DNA from: CAYYMD01 sp964480425
Lineage (GTDB): Bacteria > Planctomycetota > Phycisphaerae > SM23-33
DNA length: 31,634 nucleotides
Assembly: GCA_964480425.1 (NCBI GenBank)
Contig: CAYZPY010000013.1
Coordinates: 1-31,634 of the forward strand
Direction of reading: 5' to 3'
Positions 8,917-15,464 of the stretch are shown here, piece after piece (the stretch's first letter is position 1; every line of letters begins with the position of its first letter). A model generated the notes under the pieces. That model made no database searches, had not been told where the DNA came from, and worked only from the letters and a program-made list of their open reading frames with translations. Both the position numbers and the translations under genes were made by a program.

Positions 8917-8944
8917 TTGAGAATATATGGGTTTTCGGTATCTT
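8917..8944 (+). promoter_or_regulatory. Promoter upstream of glmM
   Basis: TTGAGA at 8917-8922 and TATCTT at 8939-8944, with a 16-base spacer. The expected start of transcription is just before the GAAGGAG ribosome-binding site at 8951-8957. Confidence 0.45.
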
Positions 8945-8963
8945 TTGTTTGAAGGAGCATGCG

Positions 8964-10325
8964 ATGGATAGGTTGATGGCAGGCGTATCGGGGGTAAGAG
9001 GCGTGGTGGGAGAGACCATGACGCCGCAGGTGGCGTGCCAGTTCGCAAGCGCGTTTGCCTCGATGCTCGACTCGGGCGTGACGGTTACGATCGGGCGAGA
9101 CACGCGTCCGTCCGGACCGGCGCTGCGCAACGCGTCGGCGGCGGGGTTGCTCGCCTCGGGCGTGAACGTGGTCGACCTGGGGGTGGTGTCCACGCCGGGC
9201 GCAGCGCTGATGACGGCGAAGATCGGCGCCGCTGGCGGCGTGGTGATTACCGCGTCGCACAATCCGGGTAGATATAACGGCCTGAAGTTCCTCCGCTCCG
9301 GCGGGGAGGCGCTTCGGGGCGAACAGGCCTTGGAACTGAAGCGGGTCCGTCAGCGAGGCGAATTCGCCTACGTGCGTTGGGACCGTCAGGGGACCGAAAC
9401 AGCAAACGACCGCGCGAATCACGAGCACGTCCGGGCCGTGTGCGACCGGTGCGACGCCGAGGCGGTGGCCAGACGGAAATTCACCGTCGTGCTCGACAGC
9501 GTCAACGGGGCCGGCTGCCTGGAAACCCCCATGCTCCTGGAGCGTCTGGGCTGCAACCTGGTGCACATTAACGCCGAGCCCAGCGGGATATTCGCTCACG
9601 AGCCCGAGCCGGTGGAATCGAACCTCTCGGAGTTGTGCCGGGCGGTGCGTCGGTGCGGAGCGGCGGCGGGATTCGCACAGGACGCCGACGCGGACCGGCT
9701 TGCGATAGTGGACGAGAACGGCAGGTTCGTAGGCGAGGAATACACGCTGGCGCTTTCGGCGGCCTTTGTGCTGTCCGGCAGGAAGGGCGCGATCGCCACG
9801 AACCTTTCCACCTCCCGCATGGTGGACGACATCGCCGCACGGGCCGGCTGCCGCGTGGTCCGAGCGCCGACCGGCGAGGCGAACGTCGTCGAGGCGATGA
9901 AACGCGAAAACTGTATCCTCGGCGGAGAGGGCGGCGGGGGGGTCATCGAGCCCGAAGTGGTCTACGTACGCGATTCCCTGGTGGGCATCGCGTACGTACT
10001 GCAATACCTGGCCCAGAGCGGCAAGCCGCTCAGCCGGCTCGTCGACGAGATACCGCGGTACGTCGTGAAAAAGATCAGGATGCCCGTGGCTGCCGGAGAC
10101 GTGCCGGAAATTCTCGCCCGCTCGCGCGAGGCGTTCGCCGCCCAGGCCGACGCGAGGTTTAACGACTCCGACGGCCTGCGGGTGGACCTGACCGACGGGT
10201 GGGTCTGCGTCCGCCCGTCCAACACCGAGCCCATCATCCGCATCATCGCAGAGGCGAAAGACGAGGATACTGCAAGCGGCCTGGTGGAAAAGGTCCGCAA
10301 GATTGCCGAAGACGCGACGGGATAG
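8964..10325 (+). CDS. glmM: Phosphoglucosamine mutase / phosphomannomutase-type alpha-phosphohexomutase
   Basis: Interconverts hexose 6- and 1-phosphates through a phosphoserine; in the GlmM role it makes glucosamine-1-phosphate for UDP-GlcNAc and peptidoglycan. It has 453 residues with all four signature blocks: TASHNP at 96-101 (catalytic Ser98), the metal loop DADADR at 240-245, the sugar-binding loop GEGGGGV at 322-328, and the phosphate-binding RPSNTEP at 417-423. The GEGGGGV loop differs from the textbook GlmM GEQSGH, so PMM/PGM activity is possible. The ATG at 8964 is preferred over an in-frame TTG at 8949 because GAAGGAG lies at 8951-8957. It is the last core gene before the accessory block. 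Confidence 0.9.
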   Translation: MDRLMAGVSGVRGVVGETMTPQVACQFASAFASMLDSGVTVTIGRDTRPSGPALRNASAAGLLASGVNVVDLGVVSTPGAALMTAKIGAAGGVVITASHNPGRYNGLKFLRSGGEALRGEQALELKRVRQRGEFAYVRWDRQGTETANDRANHEHVRAVCDRCDAEAVARRKFTVVLDSVNGAGCLETPMLLERLGCNLVHINAEPSGIFAHEPEPVESNLSELCRAVRRCGAAAGFAQDADADRLAIVDENGRFVGEEYTLALSAAFVLSGRKGAIATNLSTSRMVDDIAARAGCRVVRAPTGEANVVEAMKRENCILGGEGGGGVIEPEVVYVRDSLVGIAYVLQYLAQSGKPLSRLVDEIPRYVVKKIRMPVAAGDVPEILARSREAFAAQADARFNDSDGLRVDLTDGWVCVRPSNTEPIIRIIAEAKDEDTASGLVEKVRKIAEDATG

Positions 10326-10384
10326 ACGAAGGTTATAAAATCTCAAACTGACCGCTTTTTCTCGCCCTGGAAGTCTTAGCGCAG

Positions 10385-10475
10385 CGGAGACCCCGACGGG
10401 GGCATTCGTATTTAGCCCAGGCCGGCAGGCCTGGGTCTTGATATGTGTATTTTTACAAGCCCCATCGGGGCTGTC
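10385..10475. repeat. REP-like cluster of palindromes
   Basis: Three hairpins lie close together: CCCC-GAC-GGGG at 10391-10401, CCCAGGCC-GGCA-GGCCTGGG at 10416-10435 (8-bp stem), and AGCCCC-ATC-GGGGCT at 10458-10472. GCATTC and GAATGC flank the inner part, giving a nested outer pairing. No T-run follows, so it is not a plain terminator. It looks like a compound repetitive extragenic palindrome just after glmM. Whether it recurs in the genome cannot be seen here. Confidence 0.5.
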
Positions 10476-10501
10476 GTGAATGCTCCGACCCTATCTTTTC
10501 A

Positions 10502-10512
10502 GGGACCGTCCC
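10502..10512. repeat. GGGAC-N-GTCCC palindrome, left copy
   Basis: GGGACCGTCCC followed by GTTTTT. A closely similar unit (GGGACAGTCCC then TATTTT) sits at 23876-23886 in the same orientation, near the other edge of the accessory block. The stretch from here to 10713 holds no gene I can recognise. It is AT-rich towards its end and contains the perfect palindrome AAATTGCAATTT at 10673-10684, just upstream of the methylase fragment. Confidence 0.5.
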
Positions 10513-10713
10513 GTTTTTAACCTAATTCCGTCTGTCATCCCCATGACGAAATCCCGCCGTCAGAATATTGCCCCGCTCAAAATGCGAATCGCAAACCTCG
10601 CTACCGACCTGAATCCCTGAGAATAATAAATGAGTTATAATTCCTTCCTTGACCCAACGCATATGTGCGATAAAATTGCAATTTATAGATAATAAAAGAT
10701 AATCTTGAAATGA

Positions 10714-10979
10714 ATGAGTAATAAGCACATAAATAATTCATACGTTTTGTCGGGTTGGATAGATACGATTCAATGCATTGACTGCGTTGAAGGAATCAAG
10801 CAATTACCTGACAACAGCATTGACCTCGTTGTAACTTCGCCGCCTTATGATGGAATACGCAAGTATGAGGGCTTCGATTTCGACCTGCATGCAACTGGAG
10901 AGCAGTTATATCGTGTTCTAAAAGACGGTGGAATTGCCGCAGTGGTCATCCAGGACCAAACTCGTAATTTTGCAAAACC
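10714..10979 (+). pseudogene. 5' fragment of a DNA amino-methyltransferase (TSPPY type)
   Basis: The first ~88 codons of a DNA N4-cytosine/N6-adenine methylase: IQCIDCVEGIKQLPDNSIDLVVTSPPY with catalytic motif IV TSPPY at about residues 41-45, then GEQLYRVLKDGG and VVIQDQTRNFAK. From family knowledge, VxQDQTxxFAK is followed by a long C-terminal part with the SAM-binding motif; all of that is missing. After NFAK the frame runs only to PAP and a stop at 10989, because the DNA switches at about 10973-10980 into the antisense of a PEP-CTERM gene. Non-functional as a methylase. It is more AT-rich than the core genes. Confidence 0.8.
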
Positions 10980-11195
10980 TGCACCATAGTCGTACCAGTA
11001 ATCGAGTCGGCCTGTTCCGAGGGCGAACATGCCACTGGCGTTCAGGTTCGCGGCCACTTGTTCGTAACCGACAGTCGTAACAGCATCCGTTTGCCAGCTA
11101 CCATTGCCATACCAGGTATCTACACCCGCTTTTACCGAAGCGGCAAGCAGCAAGCAGATTGCCATTGTCGAGATTATTGCATTTGATCTTGTCAT
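10973..11195 (-). pseudogene. 5' fragment of a PEP-CTERM-type secreted protein
   Basis: The frame opens with an ATG at 11195 preceded by GGAGG at 8-base spacing, 18 bases after the lectin-lipase stop, so it was the next gene in that operon. Residues 1-23 are a signal peptide (hydrophobic AIISTMAICLLLAASVKA). The mature part reads VDTWYGNGSWQTDAVTT to LDYWYDYGAG and then breaks at about 10975. The remaining frame (to 10845) is antisense of the methylase fragment, so the true 3' part, presumably with a PEP-CTERM tail, is lost. The sorting-tail assignment is inferred from the neighbour. Confidence 0.7.
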
Positions 11196-11213
11196 TTGTC
11201 GAATCCTCCGATT

Positions 11214-13112
11214 TTATCTCGTGATCTTCTTCCTGCGTCGAAGAAAGCCGAGCAGTCCAACCCCAAGTAGACTGATGGTTGCCGGCTCAGGAACTGCAGT
11301 GAATTGAATACCCTCAATAGTCATGCTTCCTCCAGCTATACCATCACTGTTGAGCCCACAAAACAACTCCGCTTCTTGGCCTTGATAGGCTGAGATATCA
11401 AGTAACCCACTATTAAGAGCCTCGCCATCTACGATATATTCTCCTTCGATAGCAAATAACATCTCCTCATCAATCCCGAAGGTGAGATAGTCTTCCTCTC
11501 CGACATTCTCGAAAAGAAAGTCAAACGAGATGTATTGCGCACCTTCCGGAATCTTCAGTGGTACCCAAGCGTAAGCAGGAGAATGTTCTTCTAGTATCAA
11601 TCGCAATGTCCATACTCTGCCCTCTTCCAGCCATTTTTCTGCGATTTCTGCGCTTACCTCACCTACAGCTGCTATAGGGTTCGTTAAAGCATTAAGCCCC
11701 AAATATGCAGTTTGGCCGGCATGCCCGACATACATGGCGTTCCTGTCAGAAATGATTGACTGCCCCTCCGACCAATCAATCTGATTTAGGGCAAGTTCGT
11801 CATCGTCACAGTCGGTAGTTTGTGCAAACACGCTCCCCAAAGAATGTGCTCCATTCAGATTACCGCTTTCAAAAGACCAGCGGAATCCCATATCGCTATC
11901 ATACGAACGATTTACAGTTTCTTCATACCATTCGACGGAATAACGATGAAACTCAGCCGCATCGGCGACAATCGTGGCCATGTTTATAAGACCAGACGGT
12001 AGTTCGCCAGGCATGTTTCCACGCAGAATAACATTTGCCGCTTGCTCCTGGAGCATCCCTACTGCGGATACATAGTTGTCAACCCATGCAGCATCCTGCG
12101 GGATTCCACTTCCGGCAACAGGAATGGGGAAGTCCGGAGCGTCGAGAAGAGTCACATGTGTCTTTTCCGAAGCCAAGCCATCCCCATGAATTCTATCTAC
12201 GGCGTACTTATTGACTCGTGTGCCTAAACTATGCCCGATGAAATGGATTTCTTCGTCATAATCGGCTCCAAGAGTATCGACTAAGGTTTTACCCATCGCC
12301 TCGCCTTGACTCTGCACCCGACATGCGGCTTTACCAAGGTTTAGGCCGGTATTTGCATCATGTTGCCAATCCCATGCAGCTATGTTTGCATTTGTCCCAG
12401 CTACTGATATTGTGTCGGCTAATGCACCAAAAGCTTTTTCTGGATCGCTATTCCACCCATGAGTAAGAACGATTGTTGGCTTTGTTGTGTCAAGATTGCC
12501 CCCGCCAGTAAAGACGTGCAACTGATCACTGGAAGGTTGGGTGATGGTAATTAGACTCGACACTGGTGTTTTCGTGGTTTGGCTAATCTGCGGAAGAGTC
12601 GGTTCATATTCCACGATGTAGCTTTTTAGTAGTGTGCTTCCCGGCTGGTCGTTCCAGCGACCGCTCCCGTCTGGAATAGTATCATACATATGGAGATGGT
12701 GTTCTCCATTCCCAGCATTATCAGGTTGGGGAGGACGCCAGTTTGTATAGCTGAACGGCTCGCCCGTTACCCACTGCCAACCGCCAGATGGTTCAGGTGC
12801 CCCAGGCAGCTGAAATCCACCGAGCCAAGGCCCCCAAGGTGTATGCTCTGGATCTGTATTCCAATAACGGGAGTCGTTGACAAGAGTGAAAATGAATTGA
12901 TTCTCCGCATCGCTGTGTACGGTTACCAGATGCCCCCCACGAGATTGGGCATTGCTATTCGCAGTATCCCATGTAATTCCTTGGGGGCTATAGACAGCTT
13001 CATACCAGTGTCCAGTACTAGCCAAATACTGCTGACCCGCGTGAACGCTGCCAGACGTTACGCTTATGCACAAAAGAATCGTCAGTATCTTTCCCGCTGT
13101 TCGTGTCCACAT
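11214..13112 (-). CDS. Secreted C-type lectin / lipase-like protein with PEP-CTERM sorting tail
   Basis: 632-residue exported protein. Order: signal peptide (about 1-26); C-type lectin-like domain (about 30-170) with AQSRGGHLVTVHSDAEN, WLGG, GWQWVTGEPFSYTNW and a WND motif; alpha/beta-hydrolase domain (about 205-400) with the oxyanion-side LTHGWNS (H218) and nucleophile elbow GHSLG at 293-297 (Ser295); an unassigned beta-rich region (about 440-605); and the C-terminal VPEPATISLLGVGLLGFL with RRRKK, the exosortase (PEP-CTERM) sorting signal. Likely a surface or matrix esterase or lipase binding glycans. Visibly more AT-rich than the core genes, suggesting a different origin. A sigma70-like promoter lies about 180 bases upstream. 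Confidence 0.88.
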   Translation of the reverse strand: MWTRTAGKILTILLCISVTSGSVHAGQQYLASTGHWYEAVYSPQGITWDTANSNAQSRGGHLVTVHSDAENQFIFTLVNDSRYWNTDPEHTPWGPWLGGFQLPGAPEPSGGWQWVTGEPFSYTNWRPPQPDNAGNGEHHLHMYDTIPDGSGRWNDQPGSTLLKSYIVEYEPTLPQISQTTKTPVSSLITITQPSSDQLHVFTGGGNLDTTKPTIVLTHGWNSDPEKAFGALADTISVAGTNANIAAWDWQHDANTGLNLGKAACRVQSQGEAMGKTLVDTLGADYDEEIHFIGHSLGTRVNKYAVDRIHGDGLASEKTHVTLLDAPDFPIPVAGSGIPQDAAWVDNYVSAVGMLQEQAANVILRGNMPGELPSGLINMATIVADAAEFHRYSVEWYEETVNRSYDSDMGFRWSFESGNLNGAHSLGSVFAQTTDCDDDELALNQIDWSEGQSIISDRNAMYVGHAGQTAYLGLNALTNPIAAVGEVSAEIAEKWLEEGRVWTLRLILEEHSPAYAWVPLKIPEGAQYISFDFLFENVGEEDYLTFGIDEEMLFAIEGEYIVDGEALNSGLLDISAYQGQEAELFCGLNSDGIAGGSMTIEGIQFTAVPEPATISLLGVGLLGFLRRRKKITR

Positions 13113-13292
13113 ATTCTCGCTCTGCTTCCTCGATCAACTCTAGTGTTCGTGTACCTGACAGCCCACTCGCTTGTCAGACACGTCTTTGAACTATCCAAAG
13201 GCAGGAAGATACGAGTGAGCGAGACCCGCCCTGCGCAACAACGCACCTCCGGTGCGATAAGCCATTCGGACTCATCGCAATCGTAAGTCGTG

Positions 13293-13320
13293 ATTATAAC
13301 CAACAATCAGGAATTTACAA
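13293..13320 (-). promoter_or_regulatory. Promoter for the lectin-lipase gene
   Basis: On the minus strand, TTGTAA (13320-13315), a 16-base spacer and a perfect TATAAT (13298-13293). The leader would be about 175 bases. It contains a small perfect hairpin, CGCACC-TCC-GGTGCG (13242-13256), of unknown role. Confidence 0.5.
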
Positions 13321-13353
13321 GCGTCAATCTCTATGCCAACATCCTCAATGTCA

Positions 13354-13635
13354 TCATTGCCGAGGGCATCCGTTGTTTTTGCATTCCTCCATGAAGGTGC
13401 CTACCACGTGCAGCACAAGTTCGTTGCGGTCATGCACATCGAACTTGACAAACAGCCGCCACAGGTAGCTGCGGACCGTCGAAATGCTGATCCCCAGGTC
13501 ACTGGATATTTGCTTGTCCGAGAATCCCTTGAAGATGCACCTCACCACGTCGTACTGACGCGGCGAAAGCTCCAGGGTGTTCGTCAGCTCATCCCACTGG
13601 GTTGGGGAGAAAATGTCTTGTTCTGTTATTGCCAT
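13354..13635 (-). CDS. Short LuxR-type HTH regulator
   Basis: 93-residue protein that is almost only a GerE/LuxR helix-turn-helix: LSPRQYDVVRCIFKGFSDKQISSDLGISISTVRSYL (about 23-58), then a dimerisation helix NELVLHVVGTF. No receiver or autoinducer domain is present. Stand-alone LuxR HTH proteins occur as transcription factors in planctomycetes. Start ATG 13635; a GTG at 13659 in the same frame is possible. It lies upstream of and co-oriented with the lectin-lipase gene, separated by a promoter region, so it may regulate it. Confidence 0.8.
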   Translation of the reverse strand: MAITEQDIFSPTQWDELTNTLELSPRQYDVVRCIFKGFSDKQISSDLGISISTVRSYLWRLFVKFDVHDRNELVLHVVGTFMEECKNNGCPRQ

Positions 13636-13659
13636 CGATTCGACACGATTCCTTTGCAC

Positions 13660-13889
13660 ACGTTGCTGTCAGCATGGCGGATAAATACGCCAAAGCGCCA
13701 GTGCCTGCAATCCGACAATCCTTTCACCTCAATGACTATGGCAGCGCTGCTTATGTCGTTGATTCCAATGCACCTGCGCTTCGGTCGCCGTAGCGCGAAA
13801 CGAGGAATTGCGCAAGGGCTTTTTGCCCCCGCAACGTGCCCGGCGGCGCTAACTGGCGCGCGATAGCGCAGTTGCGGATAGAAAAATCT
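13660..13889. other. Intergenic stretch with one hairpin
   Basis: No coding sequence recognised. It contains a stem-loop near 13813-13840 (TTGCG … GGGC-TTTTT-GCCC … CGCAA), which could end transcription of the nuclease gene on the minus strand; no T-run follows on either side. This stretch may also hide the boundary between the LuxR/lipase segment and the nuclease/membrane segment. Confidence 0.3.
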
Positions 13890-14312
13890 TTAGCGATACC
13901 CATCTGGTTCGGTGAAAGTTCCGTAGTTTCCGGGCTCCTGATCAGCTGTATACGCCAGTCGATCCAGAAGATGTTGTGGCCATTGCGGGCCGTGCAGATC
14001 ATCGGGGTAGATGAACACGGCCGGAATACGGTTGGCCCGGTAGACATGCTGCTTGTGCCGAATCCCTTGCAGGTATTCCGGCACGTCCGGCATGCCGGCA
14101 TATTCGAGAATCAAATTACCATAGGTCGGCAGTGTAAAGTCGGGATGCCAGATGCGGTGCTCCCCGCGGTCATGAACAGGCAGTGGCTGCTCGTAGAAAA
14201 ACGGGACGCCGTAGCGGTCAAGAACTCTACCGACCTGGGCCTCGCCACGAGACTTGTACGGCGGTTCGAGAGGATCAAGTCGGTCTTCCAGCCGAGGGGC
14301 TGCGACCTTCAC
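13890..14312 (-). CDS. Small PD-(D/E)XK-like nuclease candidate
   Basis: 140-residue protein. Visible motif order fits small restriction-endonuclease-like folds: SRGEAQVGRVLDRYGVPFFYE (E24, about 21-41), HPDFTLP (D58), ILEYAGM (E70) and later RIPAVFIYPDDL. The usual lysine of the ExK half-motif is not at its normal place (E70-Y-A72), so catalysis is uncertain, or the lysine has migrated. Starts with GTG at 14312, overlapping the stop of the upstream membrane protein (GTGA), so translation is coupled. The partner's coiled coil may tether it to the membrane. The nuclease assignment rests on motif reading only. Confidence 0.55.
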   Translation of the reverse strand: MKVAAPRLEDRLDPLEPPYKSRGEAQVGRVLDRYGVPFFYEQPLPVHDRGEHRIWHPDFTLPTYGNLILEYAGMPDVPEYLQGIRHKQHVYRANRIPAVFIYPDDLHGPQWPQHLLDRLAYTADQEPGNYGTFTEPDGYR

Positions 14313-15382
14313 GCACGAGTCACCCGCTTAGCTTCCTCGGCTACATGATGGGCGATGGCGGTAAGCTTCTTCTCGGTTCGACCGATCAATCGCAGAAGCT
14401 TGCTATTCTGTTTCTGGAGCTTCTCGGCCTGTTTGAGAATATGCGCCAAGCCGGCAAAATCATACGCTTCTGCCCGATCACATGCCTGCTTGGTCAGGCC
14501 TCGGACTCTCTGTTCACCGGCAGCGACGGCCTTGTCCAGTCGCTCCAGGCGTTTGTCGATACCGATAAGCTGGTTGTACCTGCGAGCAAGATCACCTGCG
14601 GCCTTCTTCTTGGCCGAGGTCGGCAAACGACTGAAGACCTCGCGGGTTTCCTCCAACCTGGCTACATGACCGTTTCGTAGTTGGTGAGCTTTCTTGCGGA
14701 GCTCTGCCATACGCCCGGTCAGCCACCCCTCAGCCGGTAGCATTCGTTGTATCTGGGAAACGATCTGCTGCGCTTCGGCGGGTTCCGAAAAAGAACTCGG
14801 TTCCTGTCGCAAAGTTCGAAACCTATCGGAAAGCTGTTTTGAAACGTGACGATTGCGCTTGAGCTCTCCCCGGTCAAACTTCACACGATCAAGCTTGGCC
14901 AACCCTTTCTTGAAAACAGGGCTGCTATGCGTATGCATGATGAACGCAAGGATTCCAACGATGAGCGAGACTGTGATAACCGTCTGGAGAATATCAGCAT
15001 CGACGAACCATCCGATCTCGAACAACTTGGAAACCAGAAGGCTTGCACCGAGGGCAACGCCAAAGCCTGCCCAGGTTCCGCCGATCCGCTGAATTGCACG
15101 GTACATGACGCCAGCCAACATGATGATGGCAAAGCCCACAGCGATAGGACCGAGATTCCGGATGGAAAGATCATTGGCCTGTTCCCACCAGACCAGCCCG
15201 ACAGCCAGTGACATTCCGAACACGGCCGACATGACAACAGCAGACCGTTGACGATCGAACCGCTTGCCCAGGACGGCGTAGGTCAGAGCCGTAAAGAACG
15301 CGAAGGCCAGCATGAAATCCGGCAGAAACGTTTCGAATATCTTGCCGATGGCGAGTTCCGGAAAGGGGTTTGCGAGTCTCAT
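14309..15382 (-). CDS. Five-helix membrane protein with long coiled-coil tail
   Basis: 357 residues of unknown family. Predicted membrane helices at about 22-39, 47-66, 77-96, 104-120 and 130-149; then a basic, charged, helical region (about 155-350) rich in Lys/Arg/Glu, including DLARRYNQLIGIDKRLERLDK and HILKQAEKLQKQNSKLLRL, likely coiled coil in the cytoplasm. No catalytic motif seen. The ATG at 15382 has no ribosome-binding site; a TTTATATAT box lies about 26 bases upstream, an arrangement more like an archaeal leaderless promoter. Overlaps the nuclease gene by 4 bases (GTGA), and divergent from the Zn-ribbon gene. Confidence 0.75.
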   Translation of the reverse strand: MRLANPFPELAIGKIFETFLPDFMLAFAFFTALTYAVLGKRFDRQRSAVVMSAVFGMSLAVGLVWWEQANDLSIRNLGPIAVGFAIIMLAGVMYRAIQRIGGTWAGFGVALGASLLVSKLFEIGWFVDADILQTVITVSLIVGILAFIMHTHSSPVFKKGLAKLDRVKFDRGELKRNRHVSKQLSDRFRTLRQEPSSFSEPAEAQQIVSQIQRMLPAEGWLTGRMAELRKKAHQLRNGHVARLEETREVFSRLPTSAKKKAAGDLARRYNQLIGIDKRLERLDKAVAAGEQRVRGLTKQACDRAEAYDFAGLAHILKQAEKLQKQNSKLLRLIGRTEKKLTAIAHHVAEEAKRVTRA

Positions 15383-15403
15383 GACTGAGCCGCGGGACTT
15401 GAG

Positions 15404-15413
15404 ATATATAAAT
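15404..15413 (-). promoter_or_regulatory. TATA-like box before the membrane-protein gene
   Basis: ATTTATATAT on the minus strand, centred about 26 bases before the ATG at 15382, with no Shine-Dalgarno between. The distance suits an archaeal TATA box with a leaderless start better than a bacterial -10. Confidence 0.35.
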
Positions 15414-15456
15414 GTTGTGGTTTTCCAGGATGTCCCGTGTGCGGCAAAGCGAAAAG

Positions 15457-15464
15457 CTTAAATA
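15457..15464 (+). promoter_or_regulatory. TATA-like box before the Zn-ribbon gene
   Basis: CTTAAATA preceded by CGAAAAG (BRE-like). Transcription about 26 bases on would start near 15487, just at the strong ribosome-binding site GAGGTGATC (15488-15496). TGTCCCGTG occurs twice nearby (from 15431 and from 15479), a possible operator. Confidence 0.3.

Noticed and set aside
8856..10346. Minus-strand frame of 496 codons opposite glmM
   Set aside because: Antisense of glmM, which has all four phosphohexomutase motifs.
10326..10713. CRISPR array or terminator cluster
   Set aside because: The palindromes are of different sequence and not regularly spaced, and no T-runs follow.
13795..13865. Possible integron attC site
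   Set aside because: A GCGCTAAC/GTTAGCG-like core and a hairpin are present, but the core consensus GTTRRRY is not met and no second site or integrase is seen.
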